From: Desulforhopalus sp.
Lineage (GTDB): Bacteria > Desulfobacterota > Desulfobulbia > Desulfobulbales > Desulfocapsaceae
Direction of reading: 5' to 3'
Assembly: GCA_023231425.1 (NCBI GenBank)
Contig: JALNVI010000016.1
Coordinates: forward strand, 1-52,797
DNA length: 52,797 nt
Shown: one piece after another, positions 26,201 to 35,464 of the stretch
How positions within the stretch are numbered: the first letter of the stretch is position 1
Layout of the letters: the number at the start of each line of letters is the position of its first letter
The notes under the pieces: generated by a model
Seen by the model: only the letters and a program-made list of their open reading frames with translations
What the model was told of the DNA's origin: nothing
Databases searched by the model: none
Position numbers and translations under genes: made by a program

Positions 26201-26526
26201 GGGAACCCTGGAGAACCTTGTATTTCATTCATATTCGAGAGTCAGGATGAAATTTACCGCAGGCATATGAGTGATATCGGCGTCCAGGAACCTGTCGGAG
26301 AAATCTCTTTTGCCGCATTTCTGTATTATTGGCGAAAAATTAATGCTCGCAATATTAACTCTATGGCTCCGTTTGGTTTTCCGCCAAAGCCTTGAACTGA
26401 ACCAAAATAGCAATTCTCCGACACACTTCTGACGTTTACCTCGACGTCTCGTTCCTCGCTTTGTCGGAGGATAAATTTTTTACTGTAACGAAGAAGATGA
26501 GCGAAAGACTGGTTATTCGCTGTCTC
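26201..26526 (+). repeat. MITE-like repeat, copy 4, interrupted by a nested element
   Basis: The left end GGGAACCCTGGAGAACCTTG and the right part from CGACGTCTCGTTCCTCGC to TGTCTCC match the family. Between them a 131-bp segment (26293-26423) bounded by TGTCGGAGAA and TTCTCCGACA has been inserted. Without it the copy would be about 195 bp, the normal size. The right end abuts the stop codon of the ketosynthase gene. Confidence 0.75.
26293..26423. mobile_element. nested 131-bp inverted-repeat element
   Basis: The ends are perfect 10-bp inverted repeats. The inside shows no gene of its own. It splits the left and right halves of repeat copy 4, so it arrived later or is an internal variant. No other copy is seen in this window. 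Confidence 0.5.
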
Positions 26527-27759
26527 CTATTGTACTTTTTTTACTACCAGTACGGCATTGATGCCCAGCATGCCAAAGGAGTTGTTTAGAATGGTGGATA
26601 TCCCGTCAGTTTTCACCGCTTCATTAATCACCAGTTTATCAAAGGTGCAAGTGGGATCGAGGTTGTCAACATTGATGGTGGGATGGACCATCGCGTCATC
26701 GAAGGAGGGCAGGTTGCCCGCCAGTTCCAGTGCGCCGGCGGCCCCCATGGCGTGGCCGATGTTGCTCTTGGTGTTGTTGATCCAGGTAGACGGCGCGTTG
26801 CCAAAGACCTCGTGGATTGCCTTGCACTCCTCGGTATCGCCCTGTTTTGTACCAGTAGCGTGGGTGTTGATAAGGTCGATGTCTTCGGGTTTCATGCCCG
26901 CCTTGTGAAGGGCGAGACGGATACACTCCGCCTGACGTGGTGCCCACGGGAGGACAAAATCCTTTGCGTCAGAGTTGATGGCATAGCCGACAATCTCACC
27001 GTAAATATGGGCTCCGCGTTCAAGAGCTTTTTCCAGTGTCTCGACCACAAAGATGCAGCCGCCTTCAGAAATGACAATGCCGTTGCGAGAGCTGTCGAAG
27101 GGCCGGGAAGCAAGTTTTGGATTCTCGTGATGGGCGAGGGCGTTCTGGGCCTCAAAGCTGGCAAAGATTCCGAAGGAGCCGACTGACTCGGAAATACCGC
27201 CTGCCAGCGCCATATCAACCTCTCCGAGGCGCAGCATCTGTACGGCCTGGATGAGGGAGGCGTTGCCAGCGGCGCAGGCTGCACCGAGAGTGTAGTGCGG
27301 GCCGGTAATCCCGAGGTTCATTGTTATCTCCCCCGCCGGGTTGTTGAGCACCGTCCGGGGGTTGTGATGGTGTGACCAGTAGGCAACATCGTAATCGTAG
27401 GCCTTTATATTGTAGACTTCGTTTTCTGTCTCAACCGTACCGTGTTCAGTGAGACCCAGGTAGACACCAACCCGTGCAGGATTGTAGCTGTCCCGCTCCA
27501 GTCCGGCAGAGGCAAGGGCTTCATTGGCGCAATAGACGCTGATACAGCCGGCACGGGTCCCCCTTTTATTATCCTTCTTTTTACGGTATTTCGTTTCATC
27601 AAAAGAGCAAACTCCGGCGGGTGCCTTGCCAAAATAGCGCAGGTCGATCTCCTGGATATTGCTTTCTCCTTTAAGAAGTTTTTCACGAAAATCAGTATAG
27701 TTACTTGCATTTGGCGAGGTGAGACCTACGCCGGTGATTACGATTCTGGAATCAATCAT
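26527..27759 (-). CDS. FabF-like 3-oxoacyl-ACP synthase
   Basis: The product is 410 residues, the normal length for a type II ketosynthase. The catalytic triad is visible: Cys162 in GAACAAGNASL, His in NTHATGTKQGD and His in KSNIGHAMGAAG. It condenses an acyl-ACP or acyl-enzyme with malonyl-ACP. It is the first gene of the KS-ACP-oxidoreductase-FabG-FabZ set but is separated from the ACP gene by repeat copy 4 (about 500 bp). No malonyl transferase or thioesterase lies nearby. The ribosome binding site is weak. Confidence 0.92.
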   Translation of the reverse strand: MIDSRIVITGVGLTSPNASNYTDFREKLLKGESNIQEIDLRYFGKAPAGVCSFDETKYRKKKDNKRGTRAGCISVYCANEALASAGLERDSYNPARVGVYLGLTEHGTVETENEVYNIKAYDYDVAYWSHHHNPRTVLNNPAGEITMNLGITGPHYTLGAACAAGNASLIQAVQMLRLGEVDMALAGGISESVGSFGIFASFEAQNALAHHENPKLASRPFDSSRNGIVISEGGCIFVVETLEKALERGAHIYGEIVGYAINSDAKDFVLPWAPRQAECIRLALHKAGMKPEDIDLINTHATGTKQGDTEECKAIHEVFGNAPSTWINNTKSNIGHAMGAAGALELAGNLPSFDDAMVHPTINVDNLDPTCTFDKLVINEAVKTDGISTILNNSFGMLGINAVLVVKKVQ

Positions 27760-28224
27760 GCTGAAGACTCTTTTTTCAATGGTTTATGCACTGGATCTCT
27801 TTCAGGACGCAGGCAGACAGTTGTTCATGCAGAGTACAAAGAGGCAAACTGTAGATTATTTGTCGAAGAAATTCAAGTTGCTGGAAAGGGAAAGGTGAGA
27901 TCAAAAAATTTGCAGACTGTGTCTCATCTTTTTCCAAAAGGATACAAGGAGGCTGAAAAGCACTCTGCTCTGGATATTTCCGGTCATATTGCGGGACTGA
28001 TGCGCTGTCTGTATAAAGGATAAAATTGTTGAATCTTCTTTTTTTAAACGAACGACAAGAACCTTGCAGGCGTGCCTGGCCTTCTGTCACCTTCTCAACT
28101 TGATAAATGCTGTCGTGAATGCTACTGTTTTCCTTATTGAGGGTTGTGGTAAAAAATACCGCAACAACGTAATATTTCATTTTTTTTACTGCACATGTAA
28201 TACAACGTGCAAAGGAGATGCCTT
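27760..28224. other. 465-bp divergent intergenic region
   Basis: It lies between the divergent ketosynthase and CsgG-like genes and should hold both promoters. Two opposing open frames cross it, but neither has a ribosome binding site or a family I recognise. A ribosome binding site AAAGGAG at 28211-28217 serves the CsgG-like gene. Confidence 0.5.
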
Positions 28225-28890
28225 ATGAAAATTATGCTCACTCTCTGCATGACAGCCAGCTTTTTCCTCAGCGGCTGTGCTACAGAGTCTTCTCATGTGG
28301 TAAATACGGAAAAAGTACAGTCGTGGAATACGATATACAGTGGCCCGAGGGTGCAAGTTTCTGTAGGGAAATTCGATAACAAATCAACCTATATGAACGG
28401 CATTTTCAACGATGGAGAAAATCGGCTCGGCAGCCAGGCAAAAACTCTTCTTATCTCTTCGTTGCAGCAAACAGGGCGTTTCTCTGTCCTCGACCGGGAA
28501 AATATGTCTGAGATCAGGCAGGAAGCCTCTTTAGCCAGGGAAAAGCAGAAGATCAAAGGTGCCCGCTATGTGATTACCGGTGATGTGACTGCCTTTGGCC
28601 GGAAAAACGTTGGCGACAGGCAGCTTTTCGGAATTCTCGGGCGGGGCAAAAAACAAATCGCCTACTCCAAAGTTGACCTTAACGTGGTGAGCGTTGATAC
28701 TTCTCAGGTGGTCTTCTCTGCACAGGGTGCAGGAGAATATGCTCTCTCCAACAGGGAGGTTATTGGCTTTGGCGGGACCTCTGGATATGATGCCACACTT
28801 AACAGCAAGGTCCTTGATCTGGCTATTCGCGAAGCAGTGAATCATCTGCAGGAGGGCCTGGAAGATGGAAGCTGGCAGTCTGCAGAATAA
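28225..28890 (+). CDS. CsgG/HfaB-like lipoprotein
   Basis: The product is 221 residues from the ATG at 28225, seven bases after AAAGGAG. A signal peptide ends LSGC at about 15-18. The mature domain resembles CsgG: VSVGKFDNKST, LLISSLQQTGRFSVLDRENM and ARYVITGDVTAFG, with TSQVVFSAQGAGEY later. CsgG forms the curli export pore, but many relatives (including this shorter type) sit in operons of lipoproteins with no curli gene. It overlaps or abuts a DUF4810 gene and a DUF799 gene, a conserved triplet. Confidence 0.85.
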   Translation: MKIMLTLCMTASFFLSGCATESSHVVNTEKVQSWNTIYSGPRVQVSVGKFDNKSTYMNGIFNDGENRLGSQAKTLLISSLQQTGRFSVLDRENMSEIRQEASLAREKQKIKGARYVITGDVTAFGRKNVGDRQLFGILGRGKKQIAYSKVDLNVVSVDTSQVVFSAQGAGEYALSNREVIGFGGTSGYDATLNSKVLDLAIREAVNHLQEGLEDGSWQSAE

Positions 28891-29263
28891 GATGTTTCGA
28901 GGAATGGTGCTTGTCGGAATGACAATCCTGTTGTCCGGGTGTGCTCAGAAGACGATCTACAGCTGGGGAAATTATCATCAGGTTGCCTATAACACCATGC
29001 AGCAGGAAGGTGATCCGCAACAGGAACTCACAGAGATGAAAGAGCAGGCAGTCAAAGCTGAGGCGGATGGGCAGAAACTTCCTCCAGGGTTTCACGCCCA
29101 GATGGGTATGCTCTATGCTCAGGTTGGCAATGATCAGCAGATGCGTGCTGAATTTTTCTCAGAGAAAGAGCTCTTTCCGGAATCCCGACCTTATATGGAT
29201 TTTCTCCTTTCGGACAAAAAGATAAAGAAAGAGACAACAGAAGAGGAGAAAGATGGAAAATAA
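28865..29263 (+). CDS. DUF4810 lipoprotein
   Basis: The product is 132 residues starting at 28865, eight bases after GGAGG and overlapping the end of the CsgG-like gene by 26 bp; an alternative ATG at 28892 lacks a binding site. The signal segment ends LLSGC. YSWGNYHQVAYNTMQQEG and LPPGFHAQMGMLYAQVG are DUF4810 features. The C-terminus is highly charged. It overlaps the next gene by 11 bp. The function is unknown but linked to the CsgG-like protein by conserved order. Confidence 0.85.
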   Translation: MEAGSLQNKMFRGMVLVGMTILLSGCAQKTIYSWGNYHQVAYNTMQQEGDPQQELTEMKEQAVKAEADGQKLPPGFHAQMGMLYAQVGNDQQMRAEFFSEKELFPESRPYMDFLLSDKKIKKETTEEEKDGK

Positions 29264-29939
29264 ATTCCTTCGTACGTTTTTTGCACCACTCCTTTTCCTT
29301 TGTCTTCTCTCTGGATGTGCCGAATCGCCAACAGATTATACAGAGTTTATTAAAGCAAAACCCCGCTCCATTCTTATTTTGCCGCCAATGAACAACAGCC
29401 CGGAAGTACACGCGGGCAACAGCTTTTCGGCGTGGAGCTCTATTCCTGTTGCGGAAGCGGGATACTATGTCCTGCCTGTAGCTCTTACCACTGAAACCTT
29501 TCGTCAAAACGGTATGACTGAGGCCTCAGAGATTCAGGCCCTCCCAATCCAGAAACTGCGTTCTATCTTTGGTGCAGACGCCGCCATGTATATAACCGTA
29601 GAAAAATTTGGGACATCCTATGCTGTTCTCACCAGCCAGACTGAGGTGCAGGCCAGCGGCCGACTGGTTGATTTGCGTACCGGTACCGAACTGTGGAGGG
29701 GATCAGTGTATGCAAACGACGGTGGCGGCTCCAGTGGAGATCTCCTTACAATGCTGGTTACTGCAGCTGTAGATCAGGTTGTGAAGTCCGTGTCGGATCA
29801 TGCCCATAATTCTTTGGCGGGACCCGCTGCAAATAAGCTCTATCGCAGAACAAATCACGGCCTTCTTCCTGGTCCGTATTATCCTGCAGGGAATGAAGAA
29901 TCTCCCCATGGACAGTTCTCGGCAGGAAAGGATCTGTGA
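29253..29939 (+). CDS. DUF799 (GNA1162-like) lipoprotein
   Basis: The product is 228 residues, with a GGAG site before the ATG. The signal peptide ends LLSGC. The mature domain shows DUF799 traits: KPRSILILPPMNNSPEVHA, GYYVLPVALTTETFRQNGM and SGRLVDLRTGTELW. The fold is similar to that of TolB N-terminal/GNA1162 proteins. It completes the CsgG-DUF4810-DUF799 operon and probably faces the periplasm or outer membrane. Confidence 0.85.
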   Translation: MENKFLRTFFAPLLFLCLLSGCAESPTDYTEFIKAKPRSILILPPMNNSPEVHAGNSFSAWSSIPVAEAGYYVLPVALTTETFRQNGMTEASEIQALPIQKLRSIFGADAAMYITVEKFGTSYAVLTSQTEVQASGRLVDLRTGTELWRGSVYANDGGGSSGDLLTMLVTAAVDQVVKSVSDHAHNSLAGPAANKLYRRTNHGLLPGPYYPAGNEESPHGQFSAGKDL

Positions 29940-30007
29940 TGTTCCTGTTGTTGTGCCAATTCGGCAGGGTGTTGTCTCCAGGCAGGACCGCGGGGGCTAC
30001 TTCTGAA

Positions 30008-30056
30008 TTCTCCCGTCCTGTTTGCAGTGATTGAGATGGGAGAACCCCTGTTTTTT
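30008..30056 (+). terminator. hairpin with T run after the DUF799 operon
   Basis: TTCTCCCGTC at 30008-30017 pairs with GATGGGAGAA at 30035-30044. A run of six T follows at 30051-30056, a few bases after the stem. Confidence 0.5.
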
Positions 30057-30146
30057 ATTGGTATGCGGGGGCTGATACCTTATACTCGGTACACGGCTTC
30101 CTGACAGCGGGGGGAGAGCAACGGACCTCTATATCTGGAGCAGATT

Positions 30147-32505
30147 GTGGATGAAAAGGAGACACTCGAGGAGAGAGAAAAGAGTGAAATTAAAGAGCCC
30201 CGAAAAGAGGCTTCTGTCAGACTTGTACAAATGGAAGAGCAACGGGCGGCAGACCGTGTCCAGCAGAACCTTGATCTGTTCTCCGGTGGCGATCTGCACT
30301 CCCTTGACGATCATGATTTTGTCCGCAGTCTGATCAGGTGTTTCAGACGCGAAAGCTGCCCTGAACCACAGGTCCTCAGTGATATCCTTGAGGGCCTGCT
30401 GCCATTAATTTTCCGTGAAAAAGGTGAGGTGAGGGAGAAGGTCCTCTTAGTCCTCTTTCATGCCTCTGAGTTCTTTCTTGAAAACCATATTCTTTCCGGA
30501 GTCCTTTGCTGTAACTTTATCATGCAGGAGTGGCTGAGGGATGAAACGGAGATGATTTCCGGTACTGAACCGGTGATTCGTCAGTTTTTGAGCACGATTG
30601 AAGAGCTTGCTGCTGACAGTGAGTTTGAAGAGGTGCTGTCGAGCCTTGAACTGTTTGAAGGTATCAGAGCTGGCAGACTGGGAAAAAAGCCCGCACTGCG
30701 CAGTACGGTCAGTCATGCCCTGAAGGCGTTGCCGGGAAACAGCTTTTTCAACAAGGTTTTCCGCAACTACCCGCAGGTGAAAGAGGACAGGGAGCTGATT
30801 GAGGCTGTTATTGACTACTTCGGTTCTGCCTGTATTCCAGCACTGCTGGTCAAAATGGCTGGAACTGCTTCCCGTGATGAGCGTGCAGCCCTGCTGAAAA
30901 TTCTCCATTCGTATGGGGATGCCCTTGTTCCGGCTCTGATTCACTGTCTTGACGGCCACCCGCTGTGGTCGGTGATTCGCGCTGTGCTGAGTATCTTCGG
31001 AGAACTCGGAGATGACTCAAACTACCGCCAGATTAAACCCTATTTCAGCTTTCCTGATGTGCGTGTGCAGAAGGAAGCCCTCAATGCCGTCACCCACCTG
31101 AACAAAGAACGCAGAAGAGAGCGGTATTTGCTGGCTCTGCCGCTGGTCGATGAGTCACTGCAGCTTGATCTGCTTGGTTATCTTCTTGAACTCAAAGAGT
31201 TTGACGAGAGCTTTTATAACGCCCTGTGGCGTATTGCTGGTAAGCGTAATACATTTTCCTTTACCCGTGCTCTTGACCTTCTTTCCCTCATCATCACAGG
31301 GCTTAAGGCTTACCCCCGGGAGGAAACGATTGACCTTCTCAATGAGATGCACAGTGACTACCTGCACAGCATTGGCGGGGCGCAGATTATCATGCTCATT
31401 GACAATGCTCTGAGCACGGTCTCGCCGCGGGTTCGTCACAGCAGGGCCTGGGGGGGGGGCTAATGCCCTGAATGTTGATACATCCCTCGTGAACCGGGCC
31501 ATTGAAGAGAGCCTTGAAGCGGTGGAAGAGAGGATCCGCAAGTATAGCGATGCGGAGTATAGCGATGCGGATGATGAGGGTGGTGGCGGGACGGATCTTT
31601 ACGATGAGGCAGATCACCTCAAAAACAGCCTGCTTGAGGTCGATCCTTTTACCCTCGACGAGGAGGTGAAATTCGGTGATCTTATCGATGGGCAGGGAGC
31701 CCGCGCTGGAACGCCCCCGCAGTTCGGCATTTGGGGGAAACTCGGCGAAGTCCTCACCGTCGAGGAATTTAAGGTCCTTTGCGACAAATCCTCGCTGGAG
31801 AGTTACGGTAAAGGTGATATCCTTGTGAAGAGTGGTGACATGGACCGCAGCCTTTTCCTGCTGAACTCCGGAAGCGTCGGCCTTAACTGTAAGTCTGGCG
31901 GGATGGAGCGTTTTCTGCGCCGGGTGAGCCCGGGGATTATCCTCGGTGGCGATCAGTTCTTCGATGCCTCTGTGTGGACGGTGACCCTCAGGGCGCTGTC
32001 GCCCGTTGAGGTGCAGGTCGTAGATCAGAGGGCCTGGGAACAGATTAAAAAAAAGTGTCCCCAAATCCGTGAAAAACTAAGGAGTTACTGTGCGAAAGGG
32101 GTCAATATTTCTGAGCTTGTTACCCTTTTCGGTGATGACCGCCGGGCTACTTCGCGCTATGTCCTTCACACTCAGACGAAACATCAGTTTCTCAATCCTG
32201 CGGGGAAATACAGTCGACGGCCGAACCACATTTTTAAAGGAGAACTCCTTGACATCTCCCGCGGAGGAGTGGCTTTCAGCCTCAAACTTTCCCATCACGA
32301 AAAGTCACGGGAGATGCTCAGTCAACAGATTTTGACCGGCCTTGAGACGGCTCATGGTTTCTCCGTCGATTATCCCGGCATTGTTGTCGGCGTACGTCTT
32401 TTTGATTCCCTGAGCCAGAGGTACTCGGTACACATCAAGTTTGCCCGGGAGATTGATCACGACGAATTTATGGAGATCCTCCGGTCCAGCCTGCCGAAAT
32501 TCTGA
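30147..32505 (+). pseudogene. HEAT-cNMP-PilZ protein, first copy, split at a poly-G tract
   Basis: The GTG at 30147 aligns with the ATG of the intact copy and has GGAG six bases before it. The frame is open for 438 codons (helical N-terminus and HEAT-like repeats). It then enters ten G at 31450-31459 and stops at TAA 31461-31463. The other frame carries on at once with sequence homologous to the rest of the intact copy, up to 32505, including the cNMP-binding domain (ILVKSGDMDRSLFLLNSG) and PilZ motifs RRATSR and DISRGG. Removing one G would join the two frames. A short acidic linker replaces part of the middle region of the intact copy. It may be off-phase rather than dead. Confidence 0.8.
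31450..31459 (+). repeat. run of ten G at the frame break
   Basis: Ten consecutive G follow GCCT and precede CTAATGCC. The intact copy has only ACTGGTGGGGCTAAC here, so the run grew in this copy. Lengths of 9 or 12 would restore the frame. Runs like this drive phase variation in other bacteria, but they are also common sites of sequencing error. Confidence 0.9.
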
Positions 32506-32513
32506 GTCCTTTC

Positions 32514-32733
32514 ATGTAAATTCACCTAATTAAGCTGCGAGGGTTGCCCCTTGCCCTCCATTACTCCTGGTCTCACGCTGGCACGTACTCACACAGGTCT
32601 GCGAACCCTTATGCTGTGCCTCGCCGGGGGACGGACTGCTTTTCACCGAGATGGTGGCTGTCAGGCGTGTGCGGAGTGAGACCCCGAAACACTTCCCGCG
32701 GCTCCATTTCAGCCCGGAGGAACGTTCCCTCTT
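32514..32733 (+). pseudogene. truncated dus fragment left by the duplication
   Basis: About 220 bp match the start of the intact dus gene at 35229, for example CTGCTTTTCACCGAGATG and TTTCAGCCCGGAGGAACGT. The inner start is now ATG-TAA (CAA changed to TAA), and small deletions break the frame. The match stops at 32733, where the leader of the second duplication unit begins. Confidence 0.85.
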
Positions 32734-32740
32734 TAATTAC

Positions 32741-35464
32741 GAGAGAAACCCTGTTTTTTTATTGGTATGGGGGGGATGATATTTTATAGTGGCACCCTCG
32801 CATGCGTATTTCCCTGACAGCCGGAAAGAGCAAAGGACCTCATATCGAGAACAGATCATGGAAGAAAAAGAAATACACGAAGAGAGAGAAACGCGTGAGA
32901 TTAAAGAGCCCCGAAAAGAGGGTTCTGCCAGTCTTGCACAAATGGAGGGGCAACGGGTTGCAGACCGTGTCCGACAGAATCCTGATCTGTTTTCTGGTGG
33001 TGACCTGCACCTCCTTGATGACCGTGATTTTGTCTACATTTTGATCAGGTGTTTCAATCGGCAAAACTGTTCTGAACCGCGGCTCTTCAGTGATATTCTT
33101 GAGGGCCTGCTGCCATTAATTTTCCATGGAAAAGTTGAGGTGAGGGAGAAGGTCCTCTTCGTCCTTTTTCATGCTTCTGAGTTCTTTCTTGAAAACCATA
33201 TTTCTTCGGGAGTGCTCTGCTGTAACTTTATCATGCAGGAGTGGTTGAGGGAGGAGCCGGAGATGCTTTCCGGTACTGAACTGGTGATTCGTCAGTTCCT
33301 GCGTACCATTGAAGAGCTTGCTGATGGCAGTGATTTTAAAGAGGTGCTGTCGAGCCTTGACCTGCTTGAAGGAATCAGTGCCTGCAGACTGGGAAAAAAG
33401 CCCGCACTGCGCAGTGTAGTCAGTCATGGCCTGAAGGTGCTTCCGGGAGACAGCTTTTTTAACAAGGTCTTTTGCAACTACCCGCGGGTGAAAGAGGACA
33501 AAAAACTGATTGAGGCTGTCATTGACTACTTTGGTTCCTCCTGTATTTCTGCACTGCTGGTAAAAATGGCTGGAACTGCTTCCCGTGATGAACGTGCAGC
33601 CCTGCTGGAAATTCTCCATTCGTATGGGGATGCCCTTGTTCCGGCTCTGATTCACTGCCTTGACGGCCACCCGCTGTGGTCGGTCATTCGCGCCGTGCTG
33701 AGTATCTTTGGAGAACTCGGAGAGGACTCAAACTACTGCCAGATTGAACCCTATTTCAGTTTTCCTGATGTGCGTGTGCAGAAGGAAGCCCTCAATGCCG
33801 TCACTCACCTGAACGAAGAACGCAGAAGAGAGCGATATTTACTGGCTCTGCCGCTGGTCGATGAGTCACTGCAGATTGACCTGCTTGGTTATCTTCTTGA
33901 ACTCAAAGAGTTTGATGAGAGTTTTTATAACGCCCTGCGGCGCATTGCTGATAAGCGTAATACATTTTCCTTTGACAGTGCTTTTGACCTCCTTTTTCTC
34001 ATCATCAAAGGGCTTAAGGCTTATCCCCGGGAGGAAACGGTTGCCCTTCTCAATGAGATGCACAGGGACTATCATGACATCATTGGCGGGGCGCAGATTG
34101 TCATGCTCCTTGACGATGCCCTGAGCACGGTTTCGCCGCAGGTTCGTCACGGTAACAGGACTGGTGGGGCTAACAACCTGGATGTTGATGCCACCCTCGT
34201 GAAACAGACCCTTGAAGAGAGCCTTGAACCGGTGGAAGAGAGGATCCACAAATATCTTGCTGCAGGGGATGAAAGTGGTGCCGGGAAGTATATTTACGAG
34301 GAGGCGACAGCGGCCATTCAGCAGAATAAATATGACGTGGCAAATCACCTCAAAAATCGTCTGCTTGAGGTCGATCCGTTTGCCCTTGCTGAGGTGGTGA
34401 AACTCGGTGAGTCTCTCTATAAGCAGCGTGCCCGCGACATAACGCCCCGGCAGCTCAATATTTGGGAAAAACTCAGCAATGCCCTCTCCACCGAGGAATT
34501 CAATGTTCTCTACTCCAACTCCTCGCTGGAGAGCTACAGTACGGGTGATATTCTCGTGAAGAGTGGTGATATGGACCGCAGCCTCTTCCTGCTCAACTCC
34601 GGAATTGTCAGCCTGAACTGTAATTCTGGTGGGATAGAGCACTTGCTGCGCCGGGTGAATCCGGGAATTATCCTCGGCGGCGATCAGTTTTTTGATGCCT
34701 CTGTGTGGACGGTGACTCTTAAGGCGTTGTCGCCCGTTGAGGTACAGGTCGTAGATCAGACGGCCTGGGGGAAAATTAAAAAAGAGTTTCCCCAAATCGG
34801 TGAAAATTTGCGGATTTACTGTGCGAAAGAGATCAACAGCTCCAAGCTTGTTACCCTTTCTGGAGATAACCGCCGGGAGACTTCGCGTTATGTTATCCAC
34901 ACTCAGACGAGACATCAGTTTTTTGATCCTGCGGGGAAACGCAATCCACGCATGAATCGCTTTTTTAAAGGAGAACTGCTTGACATCTCCCGCCAGGGCG
35001 TGGCTTTCAGTCTCAAGTTTGCCCATCGCGAGACGTCACTGGAGATGCTCGGTCGACATATTCAGACCGGTTTCCAGATGGAGCATGGTTTCTCCGCCGA
35101 TTATCCCGGCATCGTTGTTGGTGTACGTCTTTTTGATCCCCTGAGCCAGAGTTACTCGGTACACATCAAGTTTTCCCGGGAGATTGGTAACGACGAATTT
35201 ATGGCGATCCTCCATTTCAGTCTGACAAATGCCTGAGTCTTTCATGCAAATTTTCCCAATCAAGTTGCGTGGGCTGACCCTTGACCCCCCCATTGCTCTC
35301 GGTCCCATGGTGGCACTTACTCACACAGCCCTGCGAACCCTTGTGCTGCGTACCGGTGGGGTTGGGCTGCTTTTCACCGAGATGCTGGCTGTCAGGCGCC
35401 TGCCGAGTGAGACCCCGAAACACTCCCCCCTGCTCCATTTCAGCCCGGAGGAACGTCCCCTCTT
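32741..35464 (+). repeat. tandem duplication, unit 2
   Basis: This is the intact unit, homologous to 30037-32733. It contains the 792-residue HEAT-cNMP-PilZ gene and the first 230 bp of the functional dus gene. Confidence 0.9.
32858..35236 (+). CDS. HEAT-repeat, cNMP-binding and PilZ domain protein (intact copy)
   Basis: The product is 792 residues from the ATG at 32858, which aligns with the start of copy 1. There is no signal peptide or membrane helix, so it is cytoplasmic. Residues about 1-45 are highly charged. An all-helical region with HEAT-like repeats covers about 60-410 (for example ALLEILHSYGDALVPALIH). A TPR-like helical stretch follows (about 425-515). A Crp-like cNMP-binding fold lies at about 540-650 (ILVKSGDMDRSLFLLNSG). 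A C-terminal PilZ domain (about 665-785) has RRETSR and DISRQG, the c-di-GMP-binding pair RxxxR and DxSxxG. There is no DNA-binding helix-turn-helix. It probably senses c-di-GMP and perhaps another nucleotide and signals through the helical scaffold. It overlaps dus by eight bases. Confidence 0.85.
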   Translation: MEEKEIHEERETREIKEPRKEGSASLAQMEGQRVADRVRQNPDLFSGGDLHLLDDRDFVYILIRCFNRQNCSEPRLFSDILEGLLPLIFHGKVEVREKVLFVLFHASEFFLENHISSGVLCCNFIMQEWLREEPEMLSGTELVIRQFLRTIEELADGSDFKEVLSSLDLLEGISACRLGKKPALRSVVSHGLKVLPGDSFFNKVFCNYPRVKEDKKLIEAVIDYFGSSCISALLVKMAGTASRDERAALLEILHSYGDALVPALIHCLDGHPLWSVIRAVLSIFGELGEDSNYCQIEPYFSFPDVRVQKEALNAVTHLNEERRRERYLLALPLVDESLQIDLLGYLLELKEFDESFYNALRRIADKRNTFSFDSAFDLLFLIIKGLKAYPREETVALLNEMHRDYHDIIGGAQIVMLLDDALSTVSPQVRHGNRTGGANNLDVDATLVKQTLEESLEPVEERIHKYLAAGDESGAGKYIYEEATAAIQQNKYDVANHLKNRLLEVDPFALAEVVKLGESLYKQRARDITPRQLNIWEKLSNALSTEEFNVLYSNSSLESYSTGDILVKSGDMDRSLFLLNSGIVSLNCNSGGIEHLLRRVNPGIILGGDQFFDASVWTVTLKALSPVEVQVVDQTAWGKIKKEFPQIGENLRIYCAKEINSSKLVTLSGDNRRETSRYVIHTQTRHQFFDPAGKRNPRMNRFFKGELLDISRQGVAFSLKFAHRETSLEMLGRHIQTGFQMEHGFSADYPGIVVGVRLFDPLSQSYSVHIKFSREIGNDEFMAILHFSLTNA

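Larger units (their letters stand above)
30037..32733 (+). repeat. tandem duplication, unit 1
   Basis: This unit and 32741-35464 are homologous over their whole length: the short leader (from the CCCTGTTTTTTATTGG region), the HEAT-cNMP-PilZ gene, and about 220 bp of dus. Many silent and amino-acid differences mean the event is not recent. Unit 1 is the decayed one. Confidence 0.9.

Noticed and set aside
27776..28180. 134-codon minus-strand open frame upstream of the ketosynthase
   Set aside because: It has no ribosome binding site and no recognisable motif. A plus-strand frame overlaps the same stretch with equal support, so neither is called.
32544..32789. 81-codon open frame between the duplicated genes
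   Set aside because: It lies in the truncated dus fragment, out of the dus frame, and has no ribosome binding site.
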